Positions 53,459-64,000 of a DNA stretch of 64,000 bases are shown piece after piece. Below the pieces are notes generated by a model. That model saw only the letters and a list, made by a program, of their open reading frames with translations. It did not search any database and had not been told where the DNA came from. Position 1 is the stretch's first letter. Each line of letters begins with the position of its first letter. Made by a program: the position numbers and the translations under genes. The DNA lies in contig NZ_WKEQ01000014.1 in the NCBI RefSeq assembly GCF_021605415.1, positions 1-64,000 on the forward strand. The letters run 5' to 3'. The stretch comes from Pseudomonas syringae (lineage in GTDB: Bacteria; Pseudomonadota; Gammaproteobacteria; Pseudomonadales; Pseudomonadaceae).

Positions 53459-54526
53459 ATGAGCCACTGGCCCGATACACGCATTCTTGATCTGCTTGGC
53501 ATCGAATTGCCGATCATCCAGGGCCCCATGGCCGGAGCGACGAATTCGTCCATGGTCATCGCCACTTGCAATGCCGGAGGCCTCGGCTCAATGCCGGCGG
53601 CGATGCTGAGCATCGAGCAGTTGCGCGAAGCGTTGACGACCATCCGCCAACACACCCAACGCCCTTACAACGTCAACTTTTTCTGCCATCAGACGCCGGT
53701 CGCCGATGAGCAACGTGCTCAGAACTGGAAAAACCTTCTGGAGCCGTACTACCGCGAGCTCGGAGTCGATTTCGATGCACCAACCCCGGCGTCCAACCGC
53801 GCACCGTTCGACGCCGCCGCTTGCGAAGTACTCGAAGAATTTCGCCCACCCGTGGTGAGTTTTCACTTCGGCCTGCCGGAGAAATCCTTGCTCGATCGGG
53901 TCAAGGCCACGGGCGCGAAAATCCTGTCATCGGCCACCACGGTCGAGGAAGCCATCTGGCTCGAACAGCACGGCTGTGACGCGATCATCGCCATGGGCTA
54001 CGAAGCGGGTGGTCACCGAGGGATTTTCCTCAGCGAGGATTTGAACACTCAGGTCGGCACCTTTGCCTTGGTGCCGCAAATTGTCGATGCCGTGAATGTG
54101 CCGGTGATTGCCGCTGGCGGGATCGGCGACGCACGGGGTGTGGCGGCGGCATTCGTGCTGGGCGCGTCGGCGGTTCAGGTCGGCACGGCTTATTTGTTCA
54201 CCCCGGAAGCCAAGGTCAGCGCCTCACACCACAAAGCCTTGCGCACCGCCAAGGAAAGCGAAACCGCTGTCACTAATCTTTTTACCGGCCGCCCGGCGCG
54301 AGGCATCGTCAATCGGGTGATGCGCGAATTGGGCCCGATCTCAAGCAAAGCACCGGCGTTTCCACTGGCCGGCGGCGCACTGATGCCGTTACGCGCCAAG
54401 GGTGAGGCGGATTTCAGCAATCTCTGGGCAGGTCAGGCATTCACCTTGGGCAAAGAACTGAGCAGTGCTGAACTGACTCAACAACTCGCTGCCGGCGCAC
54501 TCGAAAAACTCACGCCGCGCACCTGA
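53459..54526 (+). CDS. Nitronate monooxygenase
   Basis: This 355-residue FMN-dependent TIM-barrel enzyme oxidises nitronates such as propionate-3-nitronate. Visible signatures are ELPIIQGPMAGATNSSMVI near residue 16, SFHFGLPEK near 139, AIIAMGYEAGGHRG with the catalytic His region near 176-190, and VPVIAAGGIGDARGVAAAFVLGASAVQVGTAYL near 215-245. CGGAGAA precedes the ATG at 53459; the 20 upstream codons were rejected. It is divergent from acuI. It is probably a detoxification enzyme. Confidence 0.92.
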   Translation: MSHWPDTRILDLLGIELPIIQGPMAGATNSSMVIATCNAGGLGSMPAAMLSIEQLREALTTIRQHTQRPYNVNFFCHQTPVADEQRAQNWKNLLEPYYRELGVDFDAPTPASNRAPFDAAACEVLEEFRPPVVSFHFGLPEKSLLDRVKATGAKILSSATTVEEAIWLEQHGCDAIIAMGYEAGGHRGIFLSEDLNTQVGTFALVPQIVDAVNVPVIAAGGIGDARGVAAAFVLGASAVQVGTAYLFTPEAKVSASHHKALRTAKESETAVTNLFTGRPARGIVNRVMRELGPISSKAPAFPLAGGALMPLRAKGEADFSNLWAGQAFTLGKELSSAELTQQLAAGALEKLTPRT

Positions 54527-54588
54527 GCGTGGCGCTCGTTTCATTAAAAACAATCATGTCTCTTCTCGTCGCGTTCCGTTTGGCGGCA

Positions 54589-55456
<868 letters not shown>

Positions 55457-56137
55457 ATGTCGCTGACGAGTGCTGATTTCGCGGCGATCTGGCTGACCCT
55501 GAAACTGGCGTCACTGACAACCGCGATCCTGTTGGTTGTCGGCACTCCGATAGCCCTTTGGCTGTCGCGTACTCGCTCGTGGCTGCGCGGCCCGGTCGGG
55601 GCAATTGTCGCCCTGCCCTTGGTGCTGCCGCCCACCGTTATCGGGTTCTATCTGTTGCTGGTGATGGGCCCGAACGGTTTTTTGGGTCAGTTCACCCAGT
55701 GGCTGGGGCTGGGCACGCTCACGTTCAGCTTCACTGGCCTGGTGATCGGCTCGGTGTTGTATTCGATGCCGTTTGTGGTGCAACCGCTGCAGAACGCGTT
55801 TTCGGCGATCGGCGCCCGCCCACTCGAAGTGGCCGCGACCTTGCGCGCCAATCCCTGGGACACTTTTTTCAGGGTAATCCTGCCGCTCGCGCGTCCGGGT
55901 TTCATTACAGCGGCGATCCTCGGCTTCGCGCATACCGTCGGTGAGTTTGGCGTCGTACTGATGATCGGCGGCAATATTCCCGACAAGACACGGGTGGTCT
56001 CGGTGCAAATCTACGACCACGTCGAAGCCATGGAATACGCGCAAGCCCATTGGCTGGCCGGGGCAATGCTGGTGTTTTCGTTTCTGGTGTTGCTGGCGTT
56101 GTATTCGAGCCGCAAGACCCGCGCAGGCTGGAGCTGA
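55457..56137 (+). CDS. modB: Molybdate ABC transporter permease
   Basis: This 226-residue permease has about five membrane helices and the EAA-loop pattern [30 protein letters not shown] near residue 112. That sequence contacts the ModC ATPase. It opens with [31 protein letters not shown]. The start codon directly follows the modA stop, so the genes are translationally coupled. The open frame and length fit the family. Confidence 0.96.
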   Translation: MSLTSADFAAIWLTLKLASLTTAILLVVGTPIALWLSRTRSWLRGPVGAIVALPLVLPPTVIGFYLLLVMGPNGFLGQFTQWLGLGTLTFSFTGLVIGSVLYSMPFVVQPLQNAFSAIGARPLEVAATLRANPWDTFFRVILPLARPGFITAAILGFAHTVGEFGVVLMIGGNIPDKTRVVSVQIYDHVEAMEYAQAHWLAGAMLVFSFLVLLALYSSRKTRAGWS

Positions 56138-56140
56138 TGA

Positions 56141-57220
56141 ATGATTGATGCGCGCCTCAAAATCGACTACCCCGGCTTCAGCCTTGATGTCGACCTTCAT
56201 TTGCCCGGACGCGGAGTCACCGCGCTGTTCGGCCAGTCGGGCTCGGGCAAGACCACTTGTTTGCGCTGCATCGCCGGGCTTGAACGTGCCGAACAGGGTT
56301 TCATTCGGATCAATGACGAAATCTGGCAGGACAGCCAGGCCGGCGTGTTCGTACCGCCGCATAAGCGCGCGCTGGGCTATGTGTTTCAGGAGGCGAGTCT
56401 CTTCCCGCATCTCTCGGTGCTGGCGAACCTTGAATTTGGCCTCAAGCGTATTCCAAGGAACCAGCGTCGGGTCGATATGGCACACGCCACCGAACTGCTG
56501 GGGATCGGCCATTTGCTTGAGCGCCATCCGCAGCACTTGTCCGGTGGCGAACGTCAGCGCATCGGCATCGCCCGGGCATTGCTCACCAGCCCGAAATTGC
56601 TGCTGATGGATGAACCCCTCGCCGCACTCGATAGCCAGCGCAAAAGTGAAATCCTGCCCTACCTGCAACGCCTGCATGACGAACTGGATATTCCGGTGCT
56701 GTACGTCAGTCATGCGCAAGACGAAGTGGCGCGTCTGGCCGATCATCTAGTGTTGCTCAGTGACGGCAAGGCGCTGGCCAGCGGCCCGATCGGCGAAACC
56801 CTGGCGCGCCTCGATTTGCCGCTGGCTCTGGGCGACGACGCCGGTGTTGTCATCGAAGGCCAGGTCATTGGCTACGATCAGGACTACCAATTACTGACCT
56901 TGCAGTTGCCCAATTCGTACGTGAGCATTCGTGTTGCGCACGCGGCCATGGCCACGGGCCAGGCGCTGCGCTGCAAGGTACAGGCGCGCGACATAAGTCT
57001 CAGCCTGCAAAACAGCGAACACAGCAGCATTCTCAATCGACTGCCCGTTACCGTGGTCAGCGAGCAACCCGCCGACAATGCCGCCCACGTGCTGATCCGT
57101 CTGGATGCCGCCGGTACACCGTTGTTGGCGCGCATCACCCGGTTTTCCCGGGATCAACTTGGTATCCACACCGGCCAACGACTGTGGGCGCAGATCAAAG
57201 CGGTGGCGGTTCTGGCGTAA
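56141..57220 (+). CDS. modC: Molybdate ABC transporter ATPase
   Basis: This 359-residue ATPase has Walker [10 protein letters not shown] near residue 31, the signature [16 protein letters not shown] near 129, and Walker [13 protein letters not shown] near 150. A C-terminal molybdate-binding MOP/TOBE domain spans about residues 290-355. It starts 3 nt after the modB stop and completes the operon. The MOP domain in ModC homologues responds to molybdate and inhibits transport. Confidence 0.96.
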   Translation: MIDARLKIDYPGFSLDVDLHLPGRGVTALFGQSGSGKTTCLRCIAGLERAEQGFIRINDEIWQDSQAGVFVPPHKRALGYVFQEASLFPHLSVLANLEFGLKRIPRNQRRVDMAHATELLGIGHLLERHPQHLSGGERQRIGIARALLTSPKLLLMDEPLAALDSQRKSEILPYLQRLHDELDIPVLYVSHAQDEVARLADHLVLLSDGKALASGPIGETLARLDLPLALGDDAGVVIEGQVIGYDQDYQLLTLQLPNSYVSIRVAHAAMATGQALRCKVQARDISLSLQNSEHSSILNRLPVTVVSEQPADNAAHVLIRLDAAGTPLLARITRFSRDQLGIHTGQRLWAQIKAVAVLA

Positions 57221-57292
57221 ATTCCGGGCACGACGGCGTCAGCGTGCGGTCAATCGGTTTAACACAACCGCTTAGCCATTAAGGACGCCGCC

Positions 57293-58336
57293 ATGCCCGA
57301 CACCGCGCTGCCAGACGTATTGCCGCCGGATCTTCACTACGTCGACGACACGCAACCGGGCATCACCCGCAAAAAGCTGCGCGGCCGTTTCTGCTATTTC
57401 GATACCGCTGGCCAGCGCATCACAGACGCTGATGAAATAAAGCGCATTAACACTCTCGCTGTTCCGCCGGCCTACACTGACGTGTGGATCTGCGCCGATC
57501 CGCGGGGTCACCTTCAAGCCACCGGTCGCGACGCCCGAGGCCGCAAGCAATACCGCTATCACGTGCGCTGGCGCGAAGTGCGCGATGCCGACAAATACTC
57601 CCGACTGCGCGAGTTCGGCTCGGCGCTGCCCAAGTTGCGCAAGCAACTGGAGGCGCTGTTGGCAGCCCCCGGTTTCAGTCGCGACAAAGTCATGGCCACC
57701 GTGATCACTCTGCTCGACGCAACCCTGATTCGCGTCGGCAATTCGCAATACGCCCGGGACAATCGTTCCTATGGTCTGACCACCCTGCGCAGCCGGCACG
57801 TCGAGGTCAACGGCAGCGCGATTCAATTCCAGTTTCGCGGCAAGAGTGGCATCGAACATCAAATCACCGTCAAGGATCGACGCCTCGCACGTATCGTCAA
57901 GCGCTGCCTGGAAATCCCCGGGCAGAATCTGTTTCAGTATCTGGACGAAAACGGCGAGCGGCATACCGTCAGTTCCCACGACGTCAACGCCTATCTGCAA
58001 ACCCTGACCGGCGCCGATTTTACCGCCAAGGATTACCGCACCTGGGCCGGCACCGCACTGGCGTTATCAGTGCTGCGCGAGCGGCAATGGGAATCGGAAG
58101 CCGAGGCCAAGCGCCATGTGGTCGACATGGTCAAGAACGTCGCCAAGACACTGGGTAACACTCCGGCAGTCTGCCGAAAGTGCTACATCCACCCGGCGGT
58201 GGTTGAGCATTTCATGCTCGGCGCATTGGCTGAATTGCCTCGACCTCGCCTACGCAAGGGGCTGCGCAGCGAAGAGGTCGCCCTGGCGATGTTTCTTGAG
58301 CGCATGGATGAAGTGACGGACGTTTGTGAATGCTGA
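57293..58336 (+). CDS. DNA topoisomerase IB (bacterial, poxvirus-like)
   Basis: This 347-residue enzyme relaxes supercoiled DNA through a 3'-phosphotyrosine bond. The N-terminal domain (DLHYVDDTQPGITRKKLRGRF, IKRINTLAVPPAYTDVWICADPRGHLQATGRDARGRKQYRYH) is diagnostic. The catalytic residues are an Arg in TLIRVGNSQYARDN near residue 144, a Lys near FRGKSGIEH at 181, Arg in DYRTWAGTALAL near 248, and the nucleophile Tyr in KCYIHPAVVEHF near 300. AAGGA precedes the ATG. It is a single gene after modABC. Confidence 0.95.
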   Translation: MPDTALPDVLPPDLHYVDDTQPGITRKKLRGRFCYFDTAGQRITDADEIKRINTLAVPPAYTDVWICADPRGHLQATGRDARGRKQYRYHVRWREVRDADKYSRLREFGSALPKLRKQLEALLAAPGFSRDKVMATVITLLDATLIRVGNSQYARDNRSYGLTTLRSRHVEVNGSAIQFQFRGKSGIEHQITVKDRRLARIVKRCLEIPGQNLFQYLDENGERHTVSSHDVNAYLQTLTGADFTAKDYRTWAGTALALSVLRERQWESEAEAKRHVVDMVKNVAKTLGNTPAVCRKCYIHPAVVEHFMLGALAELPRPRLRKGLRSEEVALAMFLERMDEVTDVCEC

Positions 58337-58543
58337 CAGGATGACCGGTCGATGTATTGCACGTTTACACAAGGCTTCTATAGTTGACGGATACGCATCC
58401 GTTGCGGTGAAACAGCCTGAATATCCTTCGACAGATGCCTTTCGTTTGCGGGTCTATACTCAATATTTGTTCCACCCCCCAAGGGCGGTAGGCTCCCTGT
58501 AGCGCGCCGCCAACTTCCACCGGTTCTTGAACGGAGGTGTTTC

Positions 58544-58774
58544 ATGTCCGAAAAAGAGTCCATCACCACCCTTCTCACCCTGCTCGATTCCCGTCAGGCC
58601 CGTCTCGCGGCGGCGTGTAAGGAAATCGCCGATTGGGTTGACCATCAAGGCGGCCATCCAACCGCGCTACGCATCCGTGACCGCCTGAGCGATATCGAGA
58701 AGGACACGCCGCTGATCCGCAGCACGCTGTCGGCACTAAAACCCGTCGAGCGACCACTGCCACGGTTCAGATAG
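58544..58774 (+). CDS. Conserved small hypothetical protein
   Basis: This 76-residue protein begins MSEKESITTLLTLLDSRQAR. It is a helix-rich acidic/basic protein with two long amphipathic helices and the short centre VDHQGGHPTALRIRDRLSDI. No domain is recognised. A perfect GGAGG lies 7 nt before the ATG, which decides the start. It stands alone. The function is unknown. Confidence 0.75.
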   Translation: MSEKESITTLLTLLDSRQARLAAACKEIADWVDHQGGHPTALRIRDRLSDIEKDTPLIRSTLSALKPVERPLPRFR

Positions 58775-58964
58775 GAAGCCGTGATTGCCTTGGAATGTTC
58801 GGATGCGGTGCCTTTTTATGGAATATCGAGCTGGCGAACCGAGTAAATCGAATGATCGACTGCGATTGCAGGACTGAACGTCTACCATGAGGGTTTGCAC
58901 ACCAGCAGTTCAATTCATGCTCGCTGGCGGGGAGTTACAGCGCGACGGGGGGATTTTGCGGAGT

Positions 58965-59006
58965 GAAAAGAAAAGGGCTTGCACGAGGTATCTCATGCAA
59001 GCCCTT
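58965..59006 (-). terminator. Rho-independent terminator of tRNA-Leu
   Basis: AAGGGCTTGCA and TGCAAGCCCTT form an 11-bp stem around a 12-nt loop. On the minus strand it ends in TTTTCTTTT, just downstream of the tRNA-Leu gene. Confidence 0.9.
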
Positions 59007-59014
59007 GATATTCA

Positions 59015-59101
59015 TGGTGCCCGAAGCCGGAATCGAACCGGCACGCCCTTACGAGCGGGGGATTTTAAGTCCCATGCGTCTACCAGTTTCGCCATTCGGG
59101 C
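59015..59101 (-). tRNA. tRNA-Leu (anticodon TAA)
   Basis: The minus strand folds into a class II tRNA. It has a 7-bp acceptor stem (GCCCGAA...TTCGGGC), an anticodon loop CTTAAAA, a variable arm and a T-arm GGTTCGATTCC, with encoded CCA. The total is 87 nt. Anticodon TAA reads UUA and UUG codons. Confidence 0.95.
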
Positions 59102-59253
59102 GGTAGCGCGGTGTTGCGAGGTTTGGTTCGCAGAGCATGTGCTCCACTGACTTCAACCTGATGCAGCCGAGCGGGAAATATATACATCACATCCCCGCGA
59201 AGCAAGTTTGTATAGATCGTTTTCAAGACTAAATCTTTCAACGTCAGGCAAAT

Positions 59254-59290
59254 AAAAAAGCTCCGTAAATCATGGATCTACGGAGCTTTC
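59254..59290 (-). terminator. Terminator between tRNA-Cys and tRNA-Leu
   Basis: AGCTCCGTA and TACGGAGCT pair around about 11 nt. On the minus strand a run of six T follows, so the tRNA-Cys transcript ends before tRNA-Leu. Confidence 0.85.
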
Positions 59291-59296
59291 TAAAAG

Positions 59297-59370
59297 TGGA
59301 GGCCGAGGTCGGAATCGAACCGGCGTAGGTGGATTTGCAATCCACTGCATAACCATTTTGCTACTCGGCC
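59297..59370 (-). tRNA. tRNA-Cys (anticodon GCA)
   Basis: The minus strand reads GGCCGAGTAGCAAAATGGTT at the 5' end, an anticodon loop TTGCAAA with anticodon GCA and a GGTTCGATTCC T-arm, and ends in CTCGGCC-TCCA. It is 74 nt with encoded CCA. Confidence 0.96.
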
Positions 59371-59654
59371 TCAAACATCTGTCGTCAGTAGCACAACAAC
59401 AAATGGGTACAAACCTGATCAGAAGCAGTGCGCTTTCGCATCACCTATCCTGTTGAATTCGTTGAAGTTTTTAACCCTTCAGCGCTTTCGATGGGCGAGA
59501 TTATGGACTAGATCCAAAGGTGTGGCAACCCCCAGATAACAACAATGTTTCGATTCGATCCAGTGATGTGCCGGCGACACCGTAATACCTGGGTGAAATC
59601 CTTTCAGGAACCGATTCAAGCTGGCCTGGACTGGCCTTTGAATGCGCCAGGTTG

Positions 59655-59954
59655 TCAGTTTTTACGCACGGGAGGATCGAAACAGGGGTGACGAATCCCC
59701 TCCCCGATCGCCAGCCACCGTTCGTTAACGCTCAATAACCTTGAGAATTCGCCCAAGCGGTGTCGAGGTACGCCGCGCACAAACCAGTTGGTTATACAGG
59801 CCGGAGTAACCACCAGGAACTCTGCGAAACCAGTTGGTGAAATCCCATACTCACGCAACAACAATCGCAAGCGCTTGCCCGATGCTCGGCGATGGCGTCT
59901 CAAGGTGCTCAGGGACTGTTTTTCCGGCGGCGTATCGCCCGCTTTGCTACTCAT
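59655..59954 (-). CDS. Small helix-turn-helix protein between tRNA genes
   Basis: This 99-residue protein has a basic N-terminus (STLRRHRRASGKRLRLLLRE) followed by GISPTGFAEFLVVTPACITN and WFVRGVPRHRLGEFSRLL. The layout matches a phage-repressor/XRE-like helix-turn-helix in a short stand-alone protein. The ATG at 59954 has AGGATC upstream; a longer frame from 60002 lacks a site. It lies between tRNA-Gly and tRNA-Cys on the same strand, places where elements often integrate. No integrase or attachment duplication is visible near it, so it may be resident or a relic. Confidence 0.7.
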   Translation of the reverse strand: MSSKAGDTPPEKQSLSTLRRHRRASGKRLRLLLREYGISPTGFAEFLVVTPACITNWFVRGVPRHRLGEFSRLLSVNERWLAIGEGIRHPCFDPPVRKN

Positions 59955-60147
59955 GATCCTGATGTCCTCCCTCACTGGAATGCGGGGGACGACTATAAAC
60001 ACAGACTGTTTGAAGTGATCTGGCTATCAGCGTTCGAATCAGCATCAAAGGAAAAACCCTACAAGACAGAATGCTGTTTCCCTACAGCATTGGCTTTATT
60101 AACGCGTGCCTCCGCATCTAAACCCAATCACCGACTTTTTTACAGGC

Positions 60148-60177
60148 AAAAAAAAACGACCCGAAGGTCGATTTTTT
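60148..60177 (-). terminator. Terminator downstream of tRNA-Gly
   Basis: CGACC and GGTCG pair around CGAA, flanked by nine A and six T, so it can work on both strands. It ends tRNA-Gly transcription before the helix-turn-helix gene. Confidence 0.85.
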
Positions 60178-60221
60178 CATAGGCTTGCAGACTTCAATAA
60201 TGAGCGCCTGGATCCTTAATT

Positions 60222-60297
<76 letters not shown>

Positions 60298-60356
60298 TTG
60301 GTGTGGCGCATTCTATAGAATCCAGAAGCGCCGTCAACCCTTTGATTCAAAAAGTT

Positions 60357-60917
60357 TTATTTTTTTTCTACATCCGTTTTCAAATGTGGCCAGGCCGCAC
60401 GCAGGTATTGAACCATGGACCAGAGCGTCAGCCCTGCCGAGATCAGCAACAGCGCGTAACCCAACAATACCCAGAAAGTGAAGGCATAAGGGTTGGCCAG
60501 CAGGATGACCAGCGCCAGCATTTGCGCGGCGGTCTTCCATTTGCCGAGATTCGATACCGCTACGTGGGCACGGGCGCCGATCTCAGCCATCCATTCGCGC
60601 AAAGCCGAAATGACAATTTCGCGACCGATGATGACCGCGGCAGGCAAGGTCAACCATAGATTGCCGTGCTCTTGCACCAGCAGCACCAGCGCCACCGCTA
60701 CCATCAGTTTGTCAGCGACAGGATCGAGAAACGCCCCGAATGGTGTGCTTTGTTCCAGACGACGAGCCAGATAACCATCCAGCCAGTCAGTCGCCGCCGC
60801 AAAAGCGAAGACCGAGCTGGATGCCAGGTAACTCCACTGGTAAGGCAGGTAGAACAGCAGAATGAAGATCGGGATGAGCAGAACGCGTAGTACGGTAATC
60901 AGGTTCGGGATATTCAT
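60357..60917 (-). CDS. pgsA: CDP-diacylglycerol-glycerol-3-phosphate phosphatidyltransferase
   Basis: This 186-residue membrane enzyme makes phosphatidylglycerophosphate, the precursor of phosphatidylglycerol and cardiolipin. It opens [20 protein letters not shown]. It carries the CDP-alcohol phosphotransferase signature D-x2-DG-x2-AR-x8-G-x3-D-x3-D as [27 protein letters not shown] near residues 57-83. Several membrane helices follow. The ATG at 60917 was preferred to a GTG two codons earlier. It is downstream of uvrC in the conserved gacA-uvrC-pgsA-tRNA arrangement. Confidence 0.96.
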   Translation of the reverse strand: MNIPNLITVLRVLLIPIFILLFYLPYQWSYLASSSVFAFAAATDWLDGYLARRLEQSTPFGAFLDPVADKLMVAVALVLLVQEHGNLWLTLPAAVIIGREIVISALREWMAEIGARAHVAVSNLGKWKTAAQMLALVILLANPYAFTFWVLLGYALLLISAGLTLWSMVQYLRAAWPHLKTDVEKK

Positions 60918-60949
60918 CGGCACAACTGGCTACGAGGTGAGGTGGCATT

Positions 60950-62773
60950 CTACTCGCTATGCAGGTTCGCATAAATCGACTCGGCGAGCTTTTTACTGAT
61001 CCCCGGTGCTTTGGCGATCTCTTCGATGCTTGCACGAGAGAGCTCCTGCAATCCACCAAAATGTTTCAACAAATCCCGACGGCGTGTCGGACCAACACCT
61101 GCAACGCCTTCCAGCGTTGATGTACGGCGGGTTTTGCCGCGTCGCGCGCGGTGTCCGGTGATTGCGAAGCGGTGGGCTTCATCACGGATTTGCTGAATCA
61201 GATGCAACGCGGGTGAATCGCCACGCAACGTGAACTCATGAGCCGCATCATTTAGATACAACGTTTCGAACCCGGCCTTTCGCGTCGCGCCCTTGGCAAC
61301 ACCGAGCAAGATCAAATCCGGAACGGCCAATTCGTTGAGTACGTCACGGGCCATGGACAATTGCCCCTTGCCACCGTCCACCAGCAAAATGTCCGGCAAC
61401 TTGCCCTCGCCTTCTTTCAGTTTGCTGAATCGACGAGTGAGCGCCTGATGCATGGCGGCGTAATCATCGCCCGGCGTTACGCCTTCAATGTTGTAGCGCC
61501 GATAATCCGATTTGATCGCGCCTTCCGGCCCGAACACGACGCACGACGCCACAGTCGCTTCACCGCTAGAGTGGCTGATGTCGTAGCACTCCAGACGCTG
61601 GGGCGGCTCGTCCAGGTTCAACACCTCGGCCAATGCATCGAAGCGCGCCGCGACATGTTGCCGGTTGGCAAGCCGGGCGCCGAGCGCCTGTTCGGCATTG
61701 GTGACGGCCAGTTGCTGCCAGCGTGCCCGCGTGCCCCGCACTCGGTGACTGATGGCCAGCTCACGCCCACGCAACTCGTGAATGGCGGCGATCAGGGTCG
61801 GAAAATCCTCGTGCACTACGTTTACGATCAGTTCGCTGGGCAGGTCGCGCTCGGGACTGCTGATGAAATATTGTCCCAAAAACGCCGCCATCACTTCTGA
61901 AACGTCTTCTTCAATACCGACCTGCGGGAAAAAATTCTTGCTGCCCAGCACGCGTCCGCCGCGCACGCTGATCAAATGCACACATGCACCGCCCGGGTTG
62001 ACGAACGCGGCGATAACATCGATATCCCCGGTTCCGCCCTCCATGCTTTGCTGATCCTGAACCCTGCGCAGCAAGGCCACCTGATCGCGCAGCTCGGCGG
62101 CCCGCTCGAACTCAAGATTGATCGCTGCTTCTTCCATCGCGCTGGACAGCTCATTCGTCAGCGCATGACTGCGTCCTTCGAGAAACATCACGGAGTGACG
62201 GACATCTTCGGCATACACCTGCGGCTCGACCAGACCGACACAAGGTGCCTTACAACGCTTGATCTGATACTGCAGGCATGGCCGGGTGCGGTTTTTGTAG
62301 TAACTGTCCTCGCACTGGCGGACGAAAAAAGTCTTTTGCAAAAGGCTGAGGCTTTCGCGAATCGCCCCGGCGCTCGGGTATGGGCCGAAATATTTGCCTT
62401 TGGCTTTTTTGGCGCCGCGATGAATGCTCAGTCGCGGAAATTGCCCGTCGGACAGAAACACGTAGGGATAGGATTTATCGTCGCGCAGCAAAATGTTGTA
62501 CGGCGGACGCCATTCCTTGATCAGCGTCTGTTCAAGCAGCAGCGCTTCCGTTTCGTTGGCGGTGATGGTCGTCTCGACCTGGGCGATCCGTCCGACCAGG
62601 GCAGCGGTCTTGGGTGCGAGGCCGGTCTTGCGGAAATAACTGGTCAGACGTTTTTTGAGATTCTTGGCCTTACCGACGTAAAGCAGGCGCGCCTCACTGT
62701 CGAACATGCGATAGACGCCGGGGCGCCCGCTAACGGTCGACAAAAAAGCGCTGGAATCGAATATTTCAGTCAT
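60950..62773 (-). CDS. uvrC: Excinuclease ABC subunit C
   Basis: This 607-residue nucleotide-excision repair nuclease makes both incisions. It has a GIY-YIG N-terminal domain ([20 protein letters not shown]) near residues 17-36 and a UvrB-binding UVR motif near 205. The RNase-H-like C-terminal nuclease has the [16 protein letters not shown] and [10 protein letters not shown] aspartates. A double helix-hairpin-helix ([35 protein letters not shown]) ends the protein. Its ATG starts 2 nt after the gacA stop, so the two are coupled, as in uvrY-uvrC of E. coli. Confidence 0.97.
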   Translation of the reverse strand: MTEIFDSSAFLSTVSGRPGVYRMFDSEARLLYVGKAKNLKKRLTSYFRKTGLAPKTAALVGRIAQVETTITANETEALLLEQTLIKEWRPPYNILLRDDKSYPYVFLSDGQFPRLSIHRGAKKAKGKYFGPYPSAGAIRESLSLLQKTFFVRQCEDSYYKNRTRPCLQYQIKRCKAPCVGLVEPQVYAEDVRHSVMFLEGRSHALTNELSSAMEEAAINLEFERAAELRDQVALLRRVQDQQSMEGGTGDIDVIAAFVNPGGACVHLISVRGGRVLGSKNFFPQVGIEEDVSEVMAAFLGQYFISSPERDLPSELIVNVVHEDFPTLIAAIHELRGRELAISHRVRGTRARWQQLAVTNAEQALGARLANRQHVAARFDALAEVLNLDEPPQRLECYDISHSSGEATVASCVVFGPEGAIKSDYRRYNIEGVTPGDDYAAMHQALTRRFSKLKEGEGKLPDILLVDGGKGQLSMARDVLNELAVPDLILLGVAKGATRKAGFETLYLNDAAHEFTLRGDSPALHLIQQIRDEAHRFAITGHRARRGKTRRTSTLEGVAGVGPTRRRDLLKHFGGLQELSRASIEEIAKAPGISKKLAESIYANLHSE

Positions 62774-62775
62774 GG

Positions 62776-63417
62776 TCAAAGGCTGGCGTCGACCATGCCG
62801 TGACGAACAGCCAGAAGCGTCAACTCGACATCGCTACTGATCGAGAGCTTCTCGAAGATTCGGTATCGGTAGGTGTTCACGGTTTTCGGCGACAAGCACA
62901 ACTTGTCGGAGATGATCTGCACCTTCTGGCAGCCGACAATCATCAGGGCAATCTGGATTTCGCGTTCGGACAAAGCGTCAAACGGCGAATCGTTGGTTGG
63001 CTGAAAGGATTTGATCGCCAACTGCTGAGCAATTTGCGGGCTTATGTAGCGCTGCCCGGCAAAAACCAGGCGAATGGCCTGAACCATTTCCGGCAAGCCG
63101 GCTCCTTTGGTGAGATACCCGGCCGCCCCCGCCTGTAGCAATCGTGTAGGAAACGGATCTTCTTCACAGACAGTGACCGCCACCACTTTGATGTCGGGGT
63201 GACTGCGCAGGAGTTTGCGCGTGGCCTCAAGACCGCCGATGCCGGGCATCTTGACGTCCATCAGAACCACGTCCGGCTTCAGTTCCCGGGCCTTGAGAAG
63301 GGACTCTTCACCGGACTCGGCCTGGCCGACCACCTGCAAGCCGTCGATATCGGCGAGCATCCGTGTAATGCCTGTACGAACAAGATCGTGGTCATCGACC
63401 ACCAGCACCCTAATCAA
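62776..63417 (-). CDS. gacA: GacA response regulator
   Basis: This 213-residue two-component regulator is of the GacS/GacA global system, controlling the Rsm small RNAs and through them secondary metabolites and biofilm. The receiver domain has acidic pocket VVDDHD and phosphoacceptor Asp54 in VLMDVKMPG. The LuxR-type helix-turn-helix is near residues 148-205 ([32 protein letters not shown]). The start is TTG with GAGGT upstream, as recalled for other fluorescent pseudomonads. The match with known P. protegens GacA is very high by memory. Confidence 0.97.
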   Translation of the reverse strand: MIRVLVVDDHDLVRTGITRMLADIDGLQVVGQAESGEESLLKARELKPDVVLMDVKMPGIGGLEATRKLLRSHPDIKVVAVTVCEEDPFPTRLLQAGAAGYLTKGAGLPEMVQAIRLVFAGQRYISPQIAQQLAIKSFQPTNDSPFDALSEREIQIALMIVGCQKVQIISDKLCLSPKTVNTYRYRIFEKLSISSDVELTLLAVRHGMVDASL

Positions 63418-63544
63418 GCAGACACCTCGTGATATGGTCTTATTGGGATGCCGGACACCTTAGCAAAAAGTGCCCGACAGACCTAGCGGCAAGCGACATA
63501 TTAAAAGTTTCAATTCGTCATCGAGGGCTTGCGGGCCGTGGGTT

Positions 63545-63985
63545 TCAGAGCACAGGCGTACTCAAATCGAGTTCCATTCGCAGGAAACACGCATCCTCCC
63601 CCTGCACTTGAAAGCCCTTTCTTTCATACAGGCTCCGTGCCGGATTATCTTTGAACACCGTCAGGCGCAGTGCCGGGTTTCGCCGATCACGAGCCATCAC
63701 GGCAACTTGATCGATCGCCCAGGATCCGGCGCCCTGTCTTCTGCATGTTTCGATAATTTGTAATTCGCGAAGGTACAACGCTCTCGCATCCCGGCTCAGA
63801 CTGAAAAAACCGATTCGCACACCCTCATCGAAAATCAGCCAATTGTCTCGGCCCGACCAGGCGACATCGAACGCTTCGTCCTGCCAGAGCAACTCATGGC
63901 TAATGTAATATCGCAGCATGTTTTGGCACGTCAGCTCTCGGGCGAACGGCAGATCGTCAACAGATGCGTTGAGCAGGTGGAACAC
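63545..63985 (-). CDS. GNAT-family acetyltransferase
   Basis: This GNAT protein of about 146 residues has ALYLRELQIIETCRRQGAGSWAIDQVA near residues 70-97, containing the acetyl-CoA-binding R/Q-x-x-G-x-G/A pattern QGAGSWA. It also has LRLTVFKDNPARSLYERKGF near 110-130. A GTG at 63985 with GGGAG upstream is used; a TTG at 63994 is too close to that site, and the frame stays open to the window edge, so the true start may lie beyond it. The substrate is unknown. Confidence 0.83.
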   Translation of the reverse strand: MFHLLNASVDDLPFARELTCQNMLRYYISHELLWQDEAFDVAWSGRDNWLIFDEGVRIGFFSLSRDARALYLRELQIIETCRRQGAGSWAIDQVAVMARDRRNPALRLTVFKDNPARSLYERKGFQVQGEDACFLRMELDLSTPVL

Positions 63986-64000
63986 TGAAGTCAATCTCCC

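Overview
The window is chromosomal DNA of a Pseudomonas, most likely from the P. fluorescens species complex. Gene content supports this: gacA-uvrC-pgsA followed by tRNA-Gly, tRNA-Cys and tRNA-Leu; an MvaT/MvaU-type H-NS analogue; gor next to galU; and arginine transaminase AruH. REP-type repeats with the core GCTGCCGAAGGCTGCG lie in many gaps. The ends are cut inside or next to genes: a gluconolactonase-like C-terminus at the left and a GNAT acetyltransferase at the right.

Positions 1-9.3 kb hold a quinone-oxidoreductase/LysR divergent pair, a large CHASE4-PAS-GGDEF-EAL protein, a remnant of an ABC ATPase, and a MetQ-like binding protein coupled to a SolA-like flavin oxidase. They end with an AT-rich three-gene unit, hcp, a DUF4225 protein and a small triple-membrane-span protein, whose reading frames abut or overlap. 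That unit looks like a type VI secretion Hcp/effector/immunity island. Positions 9.5-14 kb carry small stress-type genes: a VOC protein, an SDR fusion, a cupin, a GFA protein, an Hva1/DUF2945 protein, a PLDc_N protein and disordered small proteins. Two of them share an almost identical promoter of the AlgU (sigma-22) type.

Positions 15.4-24.5 kb form a compact selenium/formate module read leftwards: fdnG, fdnH, fdnI, fdhE, selA, selB, tRNA-Sec. fdnG contains an in-frame UGA (Sec197) followed by a bSECIS-like hairpin. The same operon therefore makes a selenoprotein and most of the machinery that inserts selenocysteine; selD and fdhD are not in the window. Positions 24.8-35.4 kb carry two PLP enzymes, a chemoreceptor, a glycerate kinase/CdaR/MFS sugar-acid cluster, an aldo/keto reductase and a RarD-like transporter.

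Positions 35.4-49.6 kb hold hpd, a CSS-motif EAL phosphodiesterase, mvaU, gloA, the ahpC/ahpF peroxide pair, a tyrosine recombinase divergent from a KfrA-like coiled-coil DNA-binding protein, gor, galU and several small lipoproteins or conserved small proteins. Positions 49.7-58.8 kb hold a 2OG-Fe(II) oxygenase, alkB, ada (with a degenerate zinc site), an AcuI-like reductase, nitronate monooxygenase, modABC behind a perfect 30-bp ModE-type palindrome, and topoisomerase IB. Positions 59-64 kb are the tRNA/pgsA/uvrC/gacA block.

All functional calls come from reading the sequence and from recalled family knowledge; no database search was run.
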